Assembly (NCBI RefSeq): GCF_900115685.1
Contig: NZ_FOXJ01000001.1
Coordinates: 1,645,796-1,709,795, forward strand
DNA from: Variovorax sp. 770b2
GTDB taxonomy: Bacteria; Pseudomonadota; Gammaproteobacteria; Burkholderiales; Burkholderiaceae_C
Length of the DNA stretch: 64,000 nucleotides
Direction of reading: 5' to 3'
Part shown: one piece after another, positions 23,984 through 33,407 of the stretch
Numbering within the stretch: position 1 is the stretch's first letter
Layout of the letters: each line of letters opens with the position of its first letter
The notes under the pieces: generated by a model
Databases searched by the model: none
Seen by the model: only the letters and a program-made list of their open reading frames with translations
What the model was told of the DNA's origin: nothing
Translations under genes and position numbers: made by a program

Positions 23984-26329
23984 ATGCCACGTACCGTCCA
24001 GGTTCACACCGTCCTGAACACCGAGCAGCTGAAGTTCCGCGCGATGCGGGGACGGGAAGGCCTCTCGCAGCTGTTCGAGTTCGAGGTCGACATGGTCAGC
24101 CCGAGCTTCAGCCTGGACCTGAAGACGCTCTTGGGCACATCGCTCACGATCGAGCTCACGGACGGCGGCGCGCCGCGCTTTCTCAACGGCACCGTGGTGC
24201 GCTTCGAGCTCGTGGGCCGCGCCAACGAGACCGGCCGCCACTACATCTACCGCGCGCTGGTGCAGCCCTGGCTCTGGTACCTCACGCGCACCACCGACTG
24301 CCGCATCTTCCAGAACAAGAGCGTGCCCGAGGTGCTCGACGACGTGCTGGGCAAATACGGCTTCCAGTTCGAGAAGCGCCTGACCGGCAGCTACCGTGCG
24401 TGGGAATACTGCGTGCAATACCAGGAGAGCGACTTCGCCTTCGCCAGCCGCCTCATGGAGCACGAAGGCATCGCCTACCACTTCGAGCACAGCAACGGAT
24501 CGCACCTGCTGGTGCTGGCCGACGACACCGGCGGCTACGGCAACCTGCCGGGCTACGCCACCATTCCCTACCGCCCGCGCGACCGCGTGGTCAACGCGAT
24601 GGAGCCGTGCATCGACCGCTGGCGCATCGCCGAGCAGATCACCTCGGGCCGCGTGATGCTGGACGACTTCGATTTCAAGAAGTCGCGCGCCTCGCTGCAA
24701 AGCGTTCAGCAAGACCCCAAGCCGCACGACCACTCGACCTACGAAGTCTATGAATGGCTCGGCGGCTACAGCGAGCACGGCCAGGGCGACGCCTACGCGA
24801 AGATCCGCCTGCAGGAGCTGCAGTGCGCCTACGAACTGGCCGCGGGCCACACCAACGTGGTGGGCATGGCGCCGGGCTATCTGTTCCAGATGACGCACTG
24901 CCCGCGCGAAGCCGACAACCGCGAATACCTGGTCACCGAAACGCGCTACGACCTGCAGGAGCCCGAGTATTCCAGCGGCGGCAGCGCCGAATCGGTGTGC
25001 GAGTTCGACTTCACCGTGCTGCCCTCCACCGTCGCCTACCGCCCCGCGCGCAGGACCCCCAAGCCGCGCACCAACGGCCCGCAGACCGCCACCGTCGTCG
25101 GCCCCGAGGAGATCTGGACCGACCGCTTCGGCCGCGTGAAGCTGCAGTTCCGCTGGGACCGCTATGGCCAATCGGACGAGAACAGCTCCTGCTGGGTGCG
25201 CGTGTCCAGCAGCTGGGCCGGCACCAACTACGGCACCATGCACATGCCGCGCGTGGGCCAGGAAGTGATCGTCGATTTCATCGGCGGCGAGCCCGACCGC
25301 CCCATCATCACGGGCCGCGTCTACAACAACGACCAGATGCCGCCCTGGGAGCTGCCCGCCAACGCCACGGCCAGCGGCATCCTCACGCGCTCCAGCACCG
25401 GCGGCGCGGCCAACCAGGCCAACATGCTGCGCTTCGAGGACCGCACGGGCGCCGAGCAGATCCTGCTGCACGCCGAGCGCAACCTCGATGTCGAGGTCGA
25501 AGCCGACGAGACCCACACCACCGACGGCACCCGCACCACCCTCATCAAGGGCCACGAGTCGGCCACCTACCAGAGCGGCGAGACGCGCGATGTCACCGCG
25601 GGCGCCAGGGAAACCATCACCGGCGGCGACACCCGCAGCGTGACCGGCGGCTTCGGCGAAACGATCGCCGGCGGCGTGACGCAAACGATATCGGGCGGCA
25701 AGACGCGCACCCTCAGTGGCGGGCTGAACGACACCATCGCGGGCGGCGTGCAGCTGGCGATCACCGGGGGCTTTCACGGCACCATCGACGGCAAGGAAAT
25801 CCGCTTTGTGAGCGACGGCCGCACCGACACCATCGACACCTCGAACAACGTCACGGTCAACGGCCCCTCGACCACGATCGTCACCGGCCCCACGGTGCAC
25901 ACCTCGCCCGACGTGACCTTCAACACGACCAACCACATCCACAACACGACGCAGCACGTCATCAACACGACGACCTACAACACGACCTCGACCACCTACA
26001 ACAACCTCACGGTCAACTACACCAACAACTCCGCCACCTACATCAACAACTACGCCAAGAGCAGCGACTGGCGCTGGTTCCGCGCGGGCGGGGTGGGTCT
26101 TCGCATCAGCCTGGTGGGCATGTCGTTCGACGTGTGGGGCGCGCGCCTGCAGTACTACGCCGGGCTCAACGCGCAGATCGCGACCGTGAAGATCGACACG
26201 GCCGTCTTCTCGCTGAAGAACAAGCCGCTGGAGGTCAGCACCAAGGGCCTGGCCATCGCGAACAAGGGCATGCTCATCGCCACCGGAGGCCTTGCCGCGA
26301 AGTTCAAGGTGCTGACCCTTGTGGTTTGA
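23984..26329 (+). CDS. vgrG: Type VI secretion tip protein VgrG (TssI)
   Basis: A 781-residue spike protein. Residues 1 to about 350 match the gp27-like base (FEFEVDMVS, YCVQYQESDFAFASRLMEHE), then the gp5 OB-fold region (GPEEIWTDRFGRVKLQFRWD, SSSWAG, GQEVIVDFIGGEPDRPIITG). From about 525 to 605 runs a beta-helix of repeats of the form ETI.GG.TR.V.GG, followed by an Asn/Thr-rich stretch (about 640-690) and an unusual 90-residue C-terminal domain rich in hydrophobic residues. That last part has no recognised toxin motif. First gene of a five-to-six gene tip island; no T6SS structural genes are in the window. Confidence 0.95.
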   Translation: MPRTVQVHTVLNTEQLKFRAMRGREGLSQLFEFEVDMVSPSFSLDLKTLLGTSLTIELTDGGAPRFLNGTVVRFELVGRANETGRHYIYRALVQPWLWYLTRTTDCRIFQNKSVPEVLDDVLGKYGFQFEKRLTGSYRAWEYCVQYQESDFAFASRLMEHEGIAYHFEHSNGSHLLVLADDTGGYGNLPGYATIPYRPRDRVVNAMEPCIDRWRIAEQITSGRVMLDDFDFKKSRASLQSVQQDPKPHDHSTYEVYEWLGGYSEHGQGDAYAKIRLQELQCAYELAAGHTNVVGMAPGYLFQMTHCPREADNREYLVTETRYDLQEPEYSSGGSAESVCEFDFTVLPSTVAYRPARRTPKPRTNGPQTATVVGPEEIWTDRFGRVKLQFRWDRYGQSDENSSCWVRVSSSWAGTNYGTMHMPRVGQEVIVDFIGGEPDRPIITGRVYNNDQMPPWELPANATASGILTRSSTGGAANQANMLRFEDRTGAEQILLHAERNLDVEVEADETHTTDGTRTTLIKGHESATYQSGETRDVTAGARETITGGDTRSVTGGFGETIAGGVTQTISGGKTRTLSGGLNDTIAGGVQLAITGGFHGTIDGKEIRFVSDGRTDTIDTSNNVTVNGPSTTIVTGPTVHTSPDVTFNTTNHIHNTTQHVINTTTYNTTSTTYNNLTVNYTNNSATYINNYAKSSDWRWFRAGGVGLRISLVGMSFDVWGARLQYYAGLNAQIATVKIDTAVFSLKNKPLEVSTKGLAIANKGMLIATGGLAAKFKVLTLVV

Positions 26330-26756
26330 AACGCTGCTCTGGATCGTCTTCGCCGTCGTGATGAGCGCGGTGATCGTGACGGCCATCTCGGTGGTGATCG
26401 TCGCCTCGCGCGAGAACCGCATCTACTCGGCCGAAGAAAAAACCTGGAAGCGCCTCGCGCAACGCGGCATTCCGGCCGAGGCCATCGTCGAGTCGGTCAA
26501 GCGCTCGGAGCACGAGCTCTCGCGCGGCGGCTCGCAGGGGCAGACGGTGCTGGCGGTGGAGATGTCGCTGAAGGTGTTCGACGGCGCGGGCGGCGCGAGC
26601 CCGGCCGTCCTGCGCACGCTGGTCGACGAAGCCCTGCTGCCGCAGTTCTGCATCGCGGGCACGCGGGTGCACCTGCTGCGCGACCCCGACGACGCATCGA
26701 GCCTGGCCATCGACCGCACGCGCACGCCGCTCGAAATCGCGCGCGCCGCGGGTTGA
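26319..26756 (+). CDS. Small membrane protein in the VgrG island
   Basis: A 145-residue protein with an N-terminal membrane helix (LLWIVFAVVMSAVIVTAISVV) and a cytosolic part containing VLAVEMSLKVFD and LPQFCIAGTRVHLL. The frame opens at a TTG (26319) overlapping the vgrG stop by 11 bp; an ATG at 26361 is the alternative. It could be an assembly factor or, given its place after vgrG, an immunity-like protein, but no family was recognised. Confidence 0.7.
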   Translation: MWFETLLWIVFAVVMSAVIVTAISVVIVASRENRIYSAEEKTWKRLAQRGIPAEAIVESVKRSEHELSRGGSQGQTVLAVEMSLKVFDGAGGASPAVLRTLVDEALLPQFCIAGTRVHLLRDPDDASSLAIDRTRTPLEIARAAG

Positions 26757-26775
26757 TGATCGATCGGGCCGCGCC

Positions 26776-29472
26776 GTGAAGACCGTCAAACCCCTGCGCC
26801 TGAGCGTGATCACGCGCCCGTTTTTGCGCGCCGGCCACCAGCGGCTGGGCGTGACGGCGATGGGCATGGTCGCGATGGACGAGATGGGCGAGATGGGCGA
26901 AGGGCCCGTGCTGCTGCCAGAGCCCGAGTTCTGGAAAGCGGTCTCCAGCGAACTGGGCCCCGCCGGCGTGCTCGACCTCGGCATGCCCAAGGCCTGCGCC
27001 GAATTCCTCGCGACCGGCCATGCCTACACGCACCACCAGAAAGAAAAGACCGCCTGCGCCGTCGCGCTCAACGTCGGCGCGCTGAGCCGGCAGCTCGTGG
27101 TGTTCGGCGACCGCTTCTGGCTCGATGGCCGCGCGACCGCGCCGCAGCCCTTCGAATCGATGCGCCTCGATTGGACGCGTGCCTTCGGCGGCCCGGCTTT
27201 CGCCGACAACCCGCTGGGCATCGGCCATGCGCCCGAGCTGGTGAATGGGCTGCTGGTGCAGCGCCTGCCCAACGTGGAACATCCGCACCGCCGCATCGAC
27301 CAGCCCTCTCACCCTCCCTTTCGGCAGCCGGAGCCCGCCTGCTTCGGCGCGATGGACGTGAGCTGGCCGAGCCGCATGCGCCTCATCGGCAAGCACTACG
27401 ACGCGCACTGGCGCGAGAACCTCTTTCCGGGCTTTTCGGAAGACATGGACTGGCGCCTCTTCAACGCCGCATCGCCCGAGCAGCGCTGGCCCGCGCACGA
27501 CCGCATTCCGGGCGGCACGCCCTACGAGGTGTGGAACATGCACCCCACCCTGCCGGTGCAGCGCGGCCGGCTGCCGGACTGGCGCGCGCGCGCCTTCATC
27601 GCGCACAAGAAAAACGGCGCCGCGTCGGGCCAGGCCGAGCCCGAGCGGTTCGAGGAGGTGCCGCTGCGGCTCACGACCGCTTGGTTCTTTCCGCACCTGT
27701 CGCAGATAGCGCTGATCTGGCACGGCGAAACCGCCATCGCGGAAGACGACGCTGCCGACGTGACGCACGTGATGCCGGCGATCGAATCCGCCGCCGAAAC
27801 CGCGCGGCCGCTCGAACACTACTTCGCGATCCTGCAGCGCCGCAGCGACCCCGAGACGGGCGGCCTCTACATGTTCCGCGACGACGAGTTGCTGCCCGCC
27901 GAAGCCATCGGCCCGTGGATCGACCAGATGGAAGAGGAAGAGTCCGTGCTCGTGCGCAACATGCGCGAGCGCGGCAACGCGCTACGGCAAGAGCTCACGC
28001 AGCAAGGCCTGGCCGCCGGCCACAAGCCGCGCCATTTCAAGGCGCAGGCGCTGCCCGCGCCCTTCACGAAGATGCCGAAGCTGAACGAACTGCCCGAGTT
28101 CATCGAGCGCACCAAGGTCTACGAACGCGAGCAGCAACAAAAGCTCGACGCCGCGCGCCGCGAGCTCGCGCAGATGGCCGAGGCCAATGCGGTGGAGTCG
28201 CGCAAGGTGGGTTTCGACAGCGGCACGCTCGTGGCCGATGCGAACGGCAGCCAGGCCAAGGGCCCGCCCAGCTTCGATGCGCGCGCCGTGATGCAGGGCA
28301 TGCGGGGCATCGCCCCGGCCACGCGCACCGCGCCGCTGTCGCCGGCCCAGGAGGCGGACCTGCGCAAGACCGCGGAAAGCGGCCAGCGCGGCCTCATCGA
28401 CATGTACCGGCTCGGCGCGCAGCACCAGTCCGCGGCCGATGCCATGACCGCCGGGCGCGCCGGCGAGGCACGCGCACGCGTGCAGGCGCTCATGGCCACC
28501 ACCCGCGACCTCTGCGGCATGGACCTGACAGGCGCCGACCTCTCGCACATGGACCTGCGCGGCGCCCGCCTGCACCGCACGCTGCTCGAGAGCGCGGACC
28601 TTTCCGGCGCGCGGCTGGACGATGCCGACGCCACCGAAGCCGTGCTGGTCCGCGCGCGGCTGGCAGGCGCGTCGCTCGCCGGCTGCGTGCTGCGCGGCGC
28701 CAACCTGAGCCTTGCGCACTGCGCGCGCACCTCGTTCGCGCGCGCGCAGTTCGACGAAACGACGATCGAGAGAACCCGCTTCGACGACTGCGATTTCTCG
28801 GATGCGCGCTTCTCGCACCTGAACCTCTTCGGCATGCATTTCCAGAACTGCCGCTTCGACCGCGCGCACTTCGACTACGTGACGCTGCTCGAACAGAGCC
28901 GCCTCGTGGACTGCAGCTTCCGCGCGGCGAAGCTGCACAAGTTCGGGCTCATCTCCTGCGTGGTCGAGCGCCTGGATTTCTCAGAGGCGAATCTCGAGGC
29001 CTGCGCCTGGGTCCACACCGTCGGCGACCACGGCATCGCCTTCGCCGCGGCCACGCTGAAGACCACCTGCTTCGTGGGCACCAGCAGCCTGCGCACCATC
29101 GACCTGCAGGACGCGACGCTCATCCAGTGCAGCCTGCGCGAGATGGTGCTCGACGGTGCCCGCCTGGCCCGCGCCACGCTGGACACCTGCGACTTCTCGG
29201 GCTGCAGCCTCGTGGGCGCGGACCTGAGCCTCATCGATGCGCCCGAGAGCCTTCTCATCCGCGCCGACCTGACCCATGCGTCGCTGCGCGGCGCCAACCT
29301 CATGAACGCAAGCCTCCAGAAAGCGACGCTCGTGGGCGTCGACCTGCGCGACGCCAACCTCTTTCGCGCCGACGTGTCGCAGGCGCTGATCGACACCGTC
29401 ACCGAAACCCGCGGCGCCCACATCGAACAGGCCAAGACCGTCCCGCGGCGCGCGGCGGAACCGGCGCGATGA
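26776..29472 (+). CDS. DUF2169 domain protein fused to pentapeptide repeats
   Basis: An 898-residue protein. Residues about 20-330 are a DUF2169 domain (SRQLVVFGDRFW, PFESMRLDWTRAFGG, IGKHYDAHWRENLFPGFSED). DUF2169 proteins accompany T6SS cargo and are thought to be adaptors/chaperones for loading effectors on VgrG or PAAR-like tips. A charged linker (about 400-500) is followed by a right-handed pentapeptide-repeat helix at about 577-870 (MDLTGADLSHMDLRGARL). The stop overlaps the next gene's ATG by 4 bp. Confidence 0.9.
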   Translation: MKTVKPLRLSVITRPFLRAGHQRLGVTAMGMVAMDEMGEMGEGPVLLPEPEFWKAVSSELGPAGVLDLGMPKACAEFLATGHAYTHHQKEKTACAVALNVGALSRQLVVFGDRFWLDGRATAPQPFESMRLDWTRAFGGPAFADNPLGIGHAPELVNGLLVQRLPNVEHPHRRIDQPSHPPFRQPEPACFGAMDVSWPSRMRLIGKHYDAHWRENLFPGFSEDMDWRLFNAASPEQRWPAHDRIPGGTPYEVWNMHPTLPVQRGRLPDWRARAFIAHKKNGAASGQAEPERFEEVPLRLTTAWFFPHLSQIALIWHGETAIAEDDAADVTHVMPAIESAAETARPLEHYFAILQRRSDPETGGLYMFRDDELLPAEAIGPWIDQMEEEESVLVRNMRERGNALRQELTQQGLAAGHKPRHFKAQALPAPFTKMPKLNELPEFIERTKVYEREQQQKLDAARRELAQMAEANAVESRKVGFDSGTLVADANGSQAKGPPSFDARAVMQGMRGIAPATRTAPLSPAQEADLRKTAESGQRGLIDMYRLGAQHQSAADAMTAGRAGEARARVQALMATTRDLCGMDLTGADLSHMDLRGARLHRTLLESADLSGARLDDADATEAVLVRARLAGASLAGCVLRGANLSLAHCARTSFARAQFDETTIERTRFDDCDFSDARFSHLNLFGMHFQNCRFDRAHFDYVTLLEQSRLVDCSFRAAKLHKFGLISCVVERLDFSEANLEACAWVHTVGDHGIAFAAATLKTTCFVGTSSLRTIDLQDATLIQCSLREMVLDGARLARATLDTCDFSGCSLVGADLSLIDAPESLLIRADLTHASLRGANLMNASLQKATLVGVDLRDANLFRADVSQALIDTVTETRGAHIEQAKTVPRRAAEPAR

Positions 29473-30593
29473 CGCCGGAGGCGTTGGCGCAGAAGGTTCG
29501 CGGCGGCGAGTTCATCAAGGGCCAGGATTTCAAGGGCATGCACCTCGCTCACCTCGACCTGCGCGGCGGCACCTTCGGCGAATGCGATTTCTCGCAGGCG
29601 AGCCTCGAAGGCGCGCAGCTGGCCGAATCGATGTTCGACACCTGCCGCTTCGATGGCGCGCGGCTGGCCGCCGCCGACCTGCAGCGCGCGGCCTTTCACA
29701 AGTGCAGCCTGCAGCAGGCGAGCCTGCAGGGCGCAACGATGACGCGGGCCGCCTTCAGCGATTCCAGCCTGCAGGGCGCCGACTTCGGGGCGGCCCGGCT
29801 CGACCTCGCGGCCTTTCACAAGAGCACGCTCGATGCGGCGCGCTTCGACCACGCCGACCTCACCAAGACCGTGTTCGGCGAATCGACGCTGGACGGGGCG
29901 CGCTTCGACGACGTGCGGCTCGACACCACCGTCTACTACCGCGCCGGGCTGCGCGGCGCGAGCTTCAAGGGGGCGAGCTTTCACAACGTGATCTTCAGCG
30001 AGGCCGACCTGGCGGGGCAGGATTTCTCGGCGCAGCAATTCCACCTCTGCCAGTTCATCGACGCCCATCTCGCGGGCTGCAACTTCGACCGCGCGCGGCT
30101 CACGCAATGCAACTTCAAGGGCGCGAAGCTCGAACGCGCGGTGCTCACGGGCGTGCATGCGCCGCAGTGCCTGTTTCCGGAAGCCGACCTGCGCGGCGCC
30201 GACTGCCGCGGCGGTCATTTCGAACAGGGCATCTGGGTCGGTGCGACGCTGGCCGACGCCGACCTCTCGGACGCCCAGCTCGTGCAGTGCGTGTTCCACC
30301 GCGCGCGCTGCAACCGCGCTTCGTTCGCGCGCAGCCAGCTGGTCTACGCGGATTTTTCGTATGCCGACCTGAGCGATGCCGACATGCGCGGCGCCACCTT
30401 CCAGCGCACGCAGCTGCACCGCGCCATCGAAGCCGGCACGCGCTGGAGCGACCGCCTCGGCGTGCTCGACAGCGATCCCGCGCTGTTCGAGGCCGAGCGC
30501 TTTTCGGCCGCTCGCGCGCGCCGTCCGCAACGCGCGGGCCGCGACACCTTCGGGCGGCCACTGCCACCCGACCCCAAGGACACCGCCCCATGA
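29469..30593 (+). CDS. Pentapeptide-repeat protein of the VgrG island
   Basis: A 374-residue protein made almost wholly of pentapeptide repeats (A[D/N]LxG/ARFDxA type, residues about 20-325, e.g. LHLDLRGG-like turns and GADFGAARLDLAAF), predicted to form a long square beta-helix rod. It ends in a short basic tail. Second pentapeptide protein in the island, co-translated with the DUF2169 gene and, by a 4-bp overlap, with the DUF3540 gene. Function in T6SS is unknown: scaffold, chaperone or cargo are all possible. Confidence 0.9.
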   Translation: MTPEALAQKVRGGEFIKGQDFKGMHLAHLDLRGGTFGECDFSQASLEGAQLAESMFDTCRFDGARLAAADLQRAAFHKCSLQQASLQGATMTRAAFSDSSLQGADFGAARLDLAAFHKSTLDAARFDHADLTKTVFGESTLDGARFDDVRLDTTVYYRAGLRGASFKGASFHNVIFSEADLAGQDFSAQQFHLCQFIDAHLAGCNFDRARLTQCNFKGAKLERAVLTGVHAPQCLFPEADLRGADCRGGHFEQGIWVGATLADADLSDAQLVQCVFHRARCNRASFARSQLVYADFSYADLSDADMRGATFQRTQLHRAIEAGTRWSDRLGVLDSDPALFEAERFSAARARRPQRAGRDTFGRPLPPDPKDTAP

Positions 30594-31330
30594 CCCACCG
30601 CGCCATCCGCGAATCTGCCCAGGCCCCGGCCGGCGTTGCTGCCGGCGACGACGCGCCCTCCCCCGACGCGCACTCTCCCGACATGTACTCCCCCGACATG
30701 CAGGCGCTGCTGCGCAAGCCGCTGCCCTCCGCCACGACAGCCGTCTCCCTATGGACGGGCAGCGCCCTCGGCACGGTAGTGCAAGCGCTGGCGGATGGCG
30801 GCTTTCTCGTCGCGCCGCAGGACGGCGGCGCCCCCTGGCATTGCCCACTCGCCGCGAGCTGCCTGCTGCAGCCCGCCACGGGCGACACCGTGCTGGTGGC
30901 CGGGCCGCACCGCGAACGGCTCTACCTGATCGCGGTCATCACCCAGGCAGATGCCAGCCAGTCGCACATCGTCACCGAGGGCGACCTCACGATCCGCTCG
31001 CGCCAGGGACGCATCGCGCTGGATGCGCCCGAACTGCACATGCACGCGCAGAAGGCGCGCGTCGACATCGCCGACATGGACTACCGCGGCGCCGAGGTGC
31101 GCGTGACCACGCTGGTCGCGCGCTTCGTGGGCCGCACGCTGGAGACCGTGCTCGACCGGCTGAGCGTGCTCACGCGTTCGAGCTTTCGCCTGACCGAAGA
31201 AGTGGAGCAGGTGCGCGCCGGCCAGATCGACATGCAGGCCAAGGAGACGCTTCGCCTGCACGCCAGGAACACCTTGGTCACCAGCAAGGCGCTGGTCAAG
31301 GTCGATGCCGAACAGATCCACATGGGCTGA
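30590..31330 (+). CDS. DUF3540 domain protein
   Basis: A 246-residue protein with the DUF3540 pattern: an OB-like N-terminal half (GTVVQALADGGFLVAP, LLQPATGDTVLVAG, YLIAVITQ) and a C-terminal beta-helical tail resembling VgrG repeats (LTIRSRQGRIALDAPELHMH, ETLRLHARNTLVTSKALV). Such proteins regularly sit between DUF2169 and DUF4150 genes in T6SS islands. Probably a structural extension or adaptor of the tip. Confidence 0.85.
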   Translation: MTHRAIRESAQAPAGVAAGDDAPSPDAHSPDMYSPDMQALLRKPLPSATTAVSLWTGSALGTVVQALADGGFLVAPQDGGAPWHCPLAASCLLQPATGDTVLVAGPHRERLYLIAVITQADASQSHIVTEGDLTIRSRQGRIALDAPELHMHAQKARVDIADMDYRGAEVRVTTLVARFVGRTLETVLDRLSVLTRSSFRLTEEVEQVRAGQIDMQAKETLRLHARNTLVTSKALVKVDAEQIHMG

Positions 31331-31367
31331 CGCCCGTTGACCATCACCGATTCAAGGAGCCGTTGCC

Positions 31368-31754
31368 ATGTTCGCCAATGCACAGATGATGGGCGTGGAC
31401 CTCGCCTTTCCCGACGTCTGCAAGACGCCGCCGGCGCTGCCCATCCCCTACCCCAACTTCGCGCTCGGGCCCACGGCCATTCCCAACGCCTGGAACATCC
31501 TCTACGGCGGCACGCCCGCGCACAACATGGCGACCACCACGCCGATCACCAACGGCGACAACGCGGGCGTGCTGATGGGCGTGGTGTCGCAGACGGTGAT
31601 GGGCCCTTCGCGCCACATCACCGGCGCGTTCACGGTGCTGCTGAAAGGCACGCCCTGCACACGCATGACCAGCCTGTCGGTGCAGAACCGCTGCAACATC
31701 ATCGGGATGCGGATCGTGCCGAGCCAGTTCAAGGTGCTGGTGCTGGCGGCCTGA
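31368..31754 (+). CDS. DUF4150 PAAR-like protein
   Basis: A 128-residue DUF4150 protein, a PAAR-like tip sharpener of T6SS spikes. Typical features are DLAFPDVCKTP, PIPYPNFALG and the TCMTSL-like GTPCTRMTSLSVQN. In many clusters DUF4150 is fused to or followed by the toxin gene; here it ends without an extension, and the next gene is on the opposite strand. A GGAG ribosome binding site precedes the start (37 bp after DUF3540). Confidence 0.9.
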   Translation: MFANAQMMGVDLAFPDVCKTPPALPIPYPNFALGPTAIPNAWNILYGGTPAHNMATTTPITNGDNAGVLMGVVSQTVMGPSRHITGAFTVLLKGTPCTRMTSLSVQNRCNIIGMRIVPSQFKVLVLAA

Positions 31755-31772
31755 GCGTCGGCTCCGCCGGGA

Positions 31773-33245
31773 TCAATCGGCCGCCAGGCATCCCCACGCG
31801 CTCAATGCCTGGTTTGCGGGAATGGCGCCCGATGCATTTCTGGCCAGCGACGGTGCGCCGGCGCCGGCATTGTCGTCGTGCACCCATCGGTCGAGATCGG
31901 AAACAGCATTCCAATTCAATTGCATGGCGCTCAGTCCAATTCTCTTGAGCAATGAATTGGTGTTGTAGAAGCCGTGGCTGTAGTCTTCGATGAAATAAGT
32001 GCGAACGGAATCCTTTATTTCGCCTGCAGTCGCTTTTCTGGTCAATTGGCTGACGAATTTTCCGGCCTGGGTGCAAGGCACCAGGAAATCAGACGTTCCT
32101 TGGTAAATGATGATCTTCTTTCCTTTTTTTCCCGCCCTTTTCTGGCTCGCAGCGGCATCGAAGAAATCACCCAGATCGCCCGGCTTGACATTCCATACAG
32201 GCGCGAGCGCATCCAACAGCCTGTTGTAGCCGTCGTAATTCGCGCCGGATTCAATGGCGACATTCGCCAGGTGCCGTGAAGTCGCACCCAGCGCATCGCT
32301 CAGGGTTTGAGCCGATACATCCTGACCGAACAGACTGGTGAGCATGGCGGCGCTGCTGTTCCAATTGACCACCCAATCATTGACCACCGCCGGCACCTCC
32401 AGCGCTTTGAGCAGATTGGTTTCGTCGACGGGGGGAGCGCCCGCGATGACACCGTCATATGCATCCGGCCAGTTCGCAATGGCTTTCAATGCCTGCCTGC
32501 CGCCCGTGGAAATACCTACGAAATAGGTATCGGTGGGCGTCGTTCCGGTCAATTTCTTAACCAGATACAACCCAACATCGAGCGATTTCTTGATGGCGTC
32601 CTGCCCGAAATTCTTCACGGCCTCTTGCCTCGGAACATCGCCGAGTTGCTTGCCGGGCCGCACGAATTGCGGATCGAATGCCTTCGAGGAATCGCCGGCC
32701 CCCGCATCGCTGAGAACGACCGCGTAATTGGACAACGCCGGTCCCTGGACCGAGGGCGAGAATTGCTGGTTGGCCTGCAGGTCCGCCGCCACGACATCGG
32801 CACTCCAGGCAAATCCACCGCCACCGAGCTGGACGAATTTGCCATTCCATTGCGACGGGATATAGACCTGGTAATTGATATCGGGAACCCGGTAGTCGGG
32901 TGCCTTGACGGCGGGGTCTATTCCACCGGGGGAAGCGGGCTGGATCGTTCCCTTGATCAGGCAATAGGAGGGAAGTGCAAGCCAGACCTGTTCCACCGAG
33001 GCAATCTTGAATCCCCCGGTTCTTGGCGAGGGAAATTTCGCACTGCGAAGATCATTCAGTACGGCATCGCCATATGCCGCCCCATTCAATTGGTTGGAGC
33101 ATGTCCGGATGAGGGTTCCGGAAATATCGCCGGCTGCATGGGCCAATGAAAAAAATCCTCCGCAGGCAACCGCTGCGAAAAGCGCCCTGTGCAACCGCAG
33201 CGAATACCGTTGCCGCGAAGACCTGCTGTTTTTTGTCTTGGTCAA
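31773..33245 (-). CDS. Tannase/feruloyl-esterase-family secreted hydrolase
   Basis: A 490-residue enzyme with a signal peptide (about 1-38, SLAHAA-G). The nucleophile elbow GISTGGRQ holds Ser246, and PCTQAGKFV and DYSHGFYN give Asp and His regions. Canonical tannase/feruloyl esterases have GCSTGGRQ with a disulfide across the triad; here Cys is replaced by Ile and no Cys follows the His, so it is a divergent member. The gene is noticeably less GC-rich than its neighbours. It probably cleaves aromatic or aliphatic esters outside the cytoplasm. Confidence 0.82.
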   Translation of the reverse strand: MTKTKNSRSSRQRYSLRLHRALFAAVACGGFFSLAHAAGDISGTLIRTCSNQLNGAAYGDAVLNDLRSAKFPSPRTGGFKIASVEQVWLALPSYCLIKGTIQPASPGGIDPAVKAPDYRVPDINYQVYIPSQWNGKFVQLGGGGFAWSADVVAADLQANQQFSPSVQGPALSNYAVVLSDAGAGDSSKAFDPQFVRPGKQLGDVPRQEAVKNFGQDAIKKSLDVGLYLVKKLTGTTPTDTYFVGISTGGRQALKAIANWPDAYDGVIAGAPPVDETNLLKALEVPAVVNDWVVNWNSSAAMLTSLFGQDVSAQTLSDALGATSRHLANVAIESGANYDGYNRLLDALAPVWNVKPGDLGDFFDAAASQKRAGKKGKKIIIYQGTSDFLVPCTQAGKFVSQLTRKATAGEIKDSVRTYFIEDYSHGFYNTNSLLKRIGLSAMQLNWNAVSDLDRWVHDDNAGAGAPSLARNASGAIPANQALSAWGCLAAD

Positions 33246-33407
33246 GATTTGTCTCCATTTGATTGAATTGAATATTCACAGGTGCCGTCCATTTCCGGAT
33301 CGCGCCCTACCTTTCTTCGGAGGCCGTGAAATTCTCGATCGCCTGGGGACGGACCGCACTATCCCTGCGGCGCCAATCGAATGACCTTCAGTGCGTACGG
33401 AAGCGCG

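Noticed and set aside
27171..30593. 1140-codon open frame overlapping the DUF2169 gene
   Set aside because: Arg/Ala-rich off-frame reading of the DUF2169 gene that happens to run into the true pentapeptide gene frame; only the 3' part from 29469 is real.
31773..33245. Tannase-like enzyme as T6SS effector of the neighbouring island
   Set aside because: It has a Sec signal peptide, lies on the opposite strand with different base composition, and has no linked immunity gene; kept as an independent secreted enzyme.
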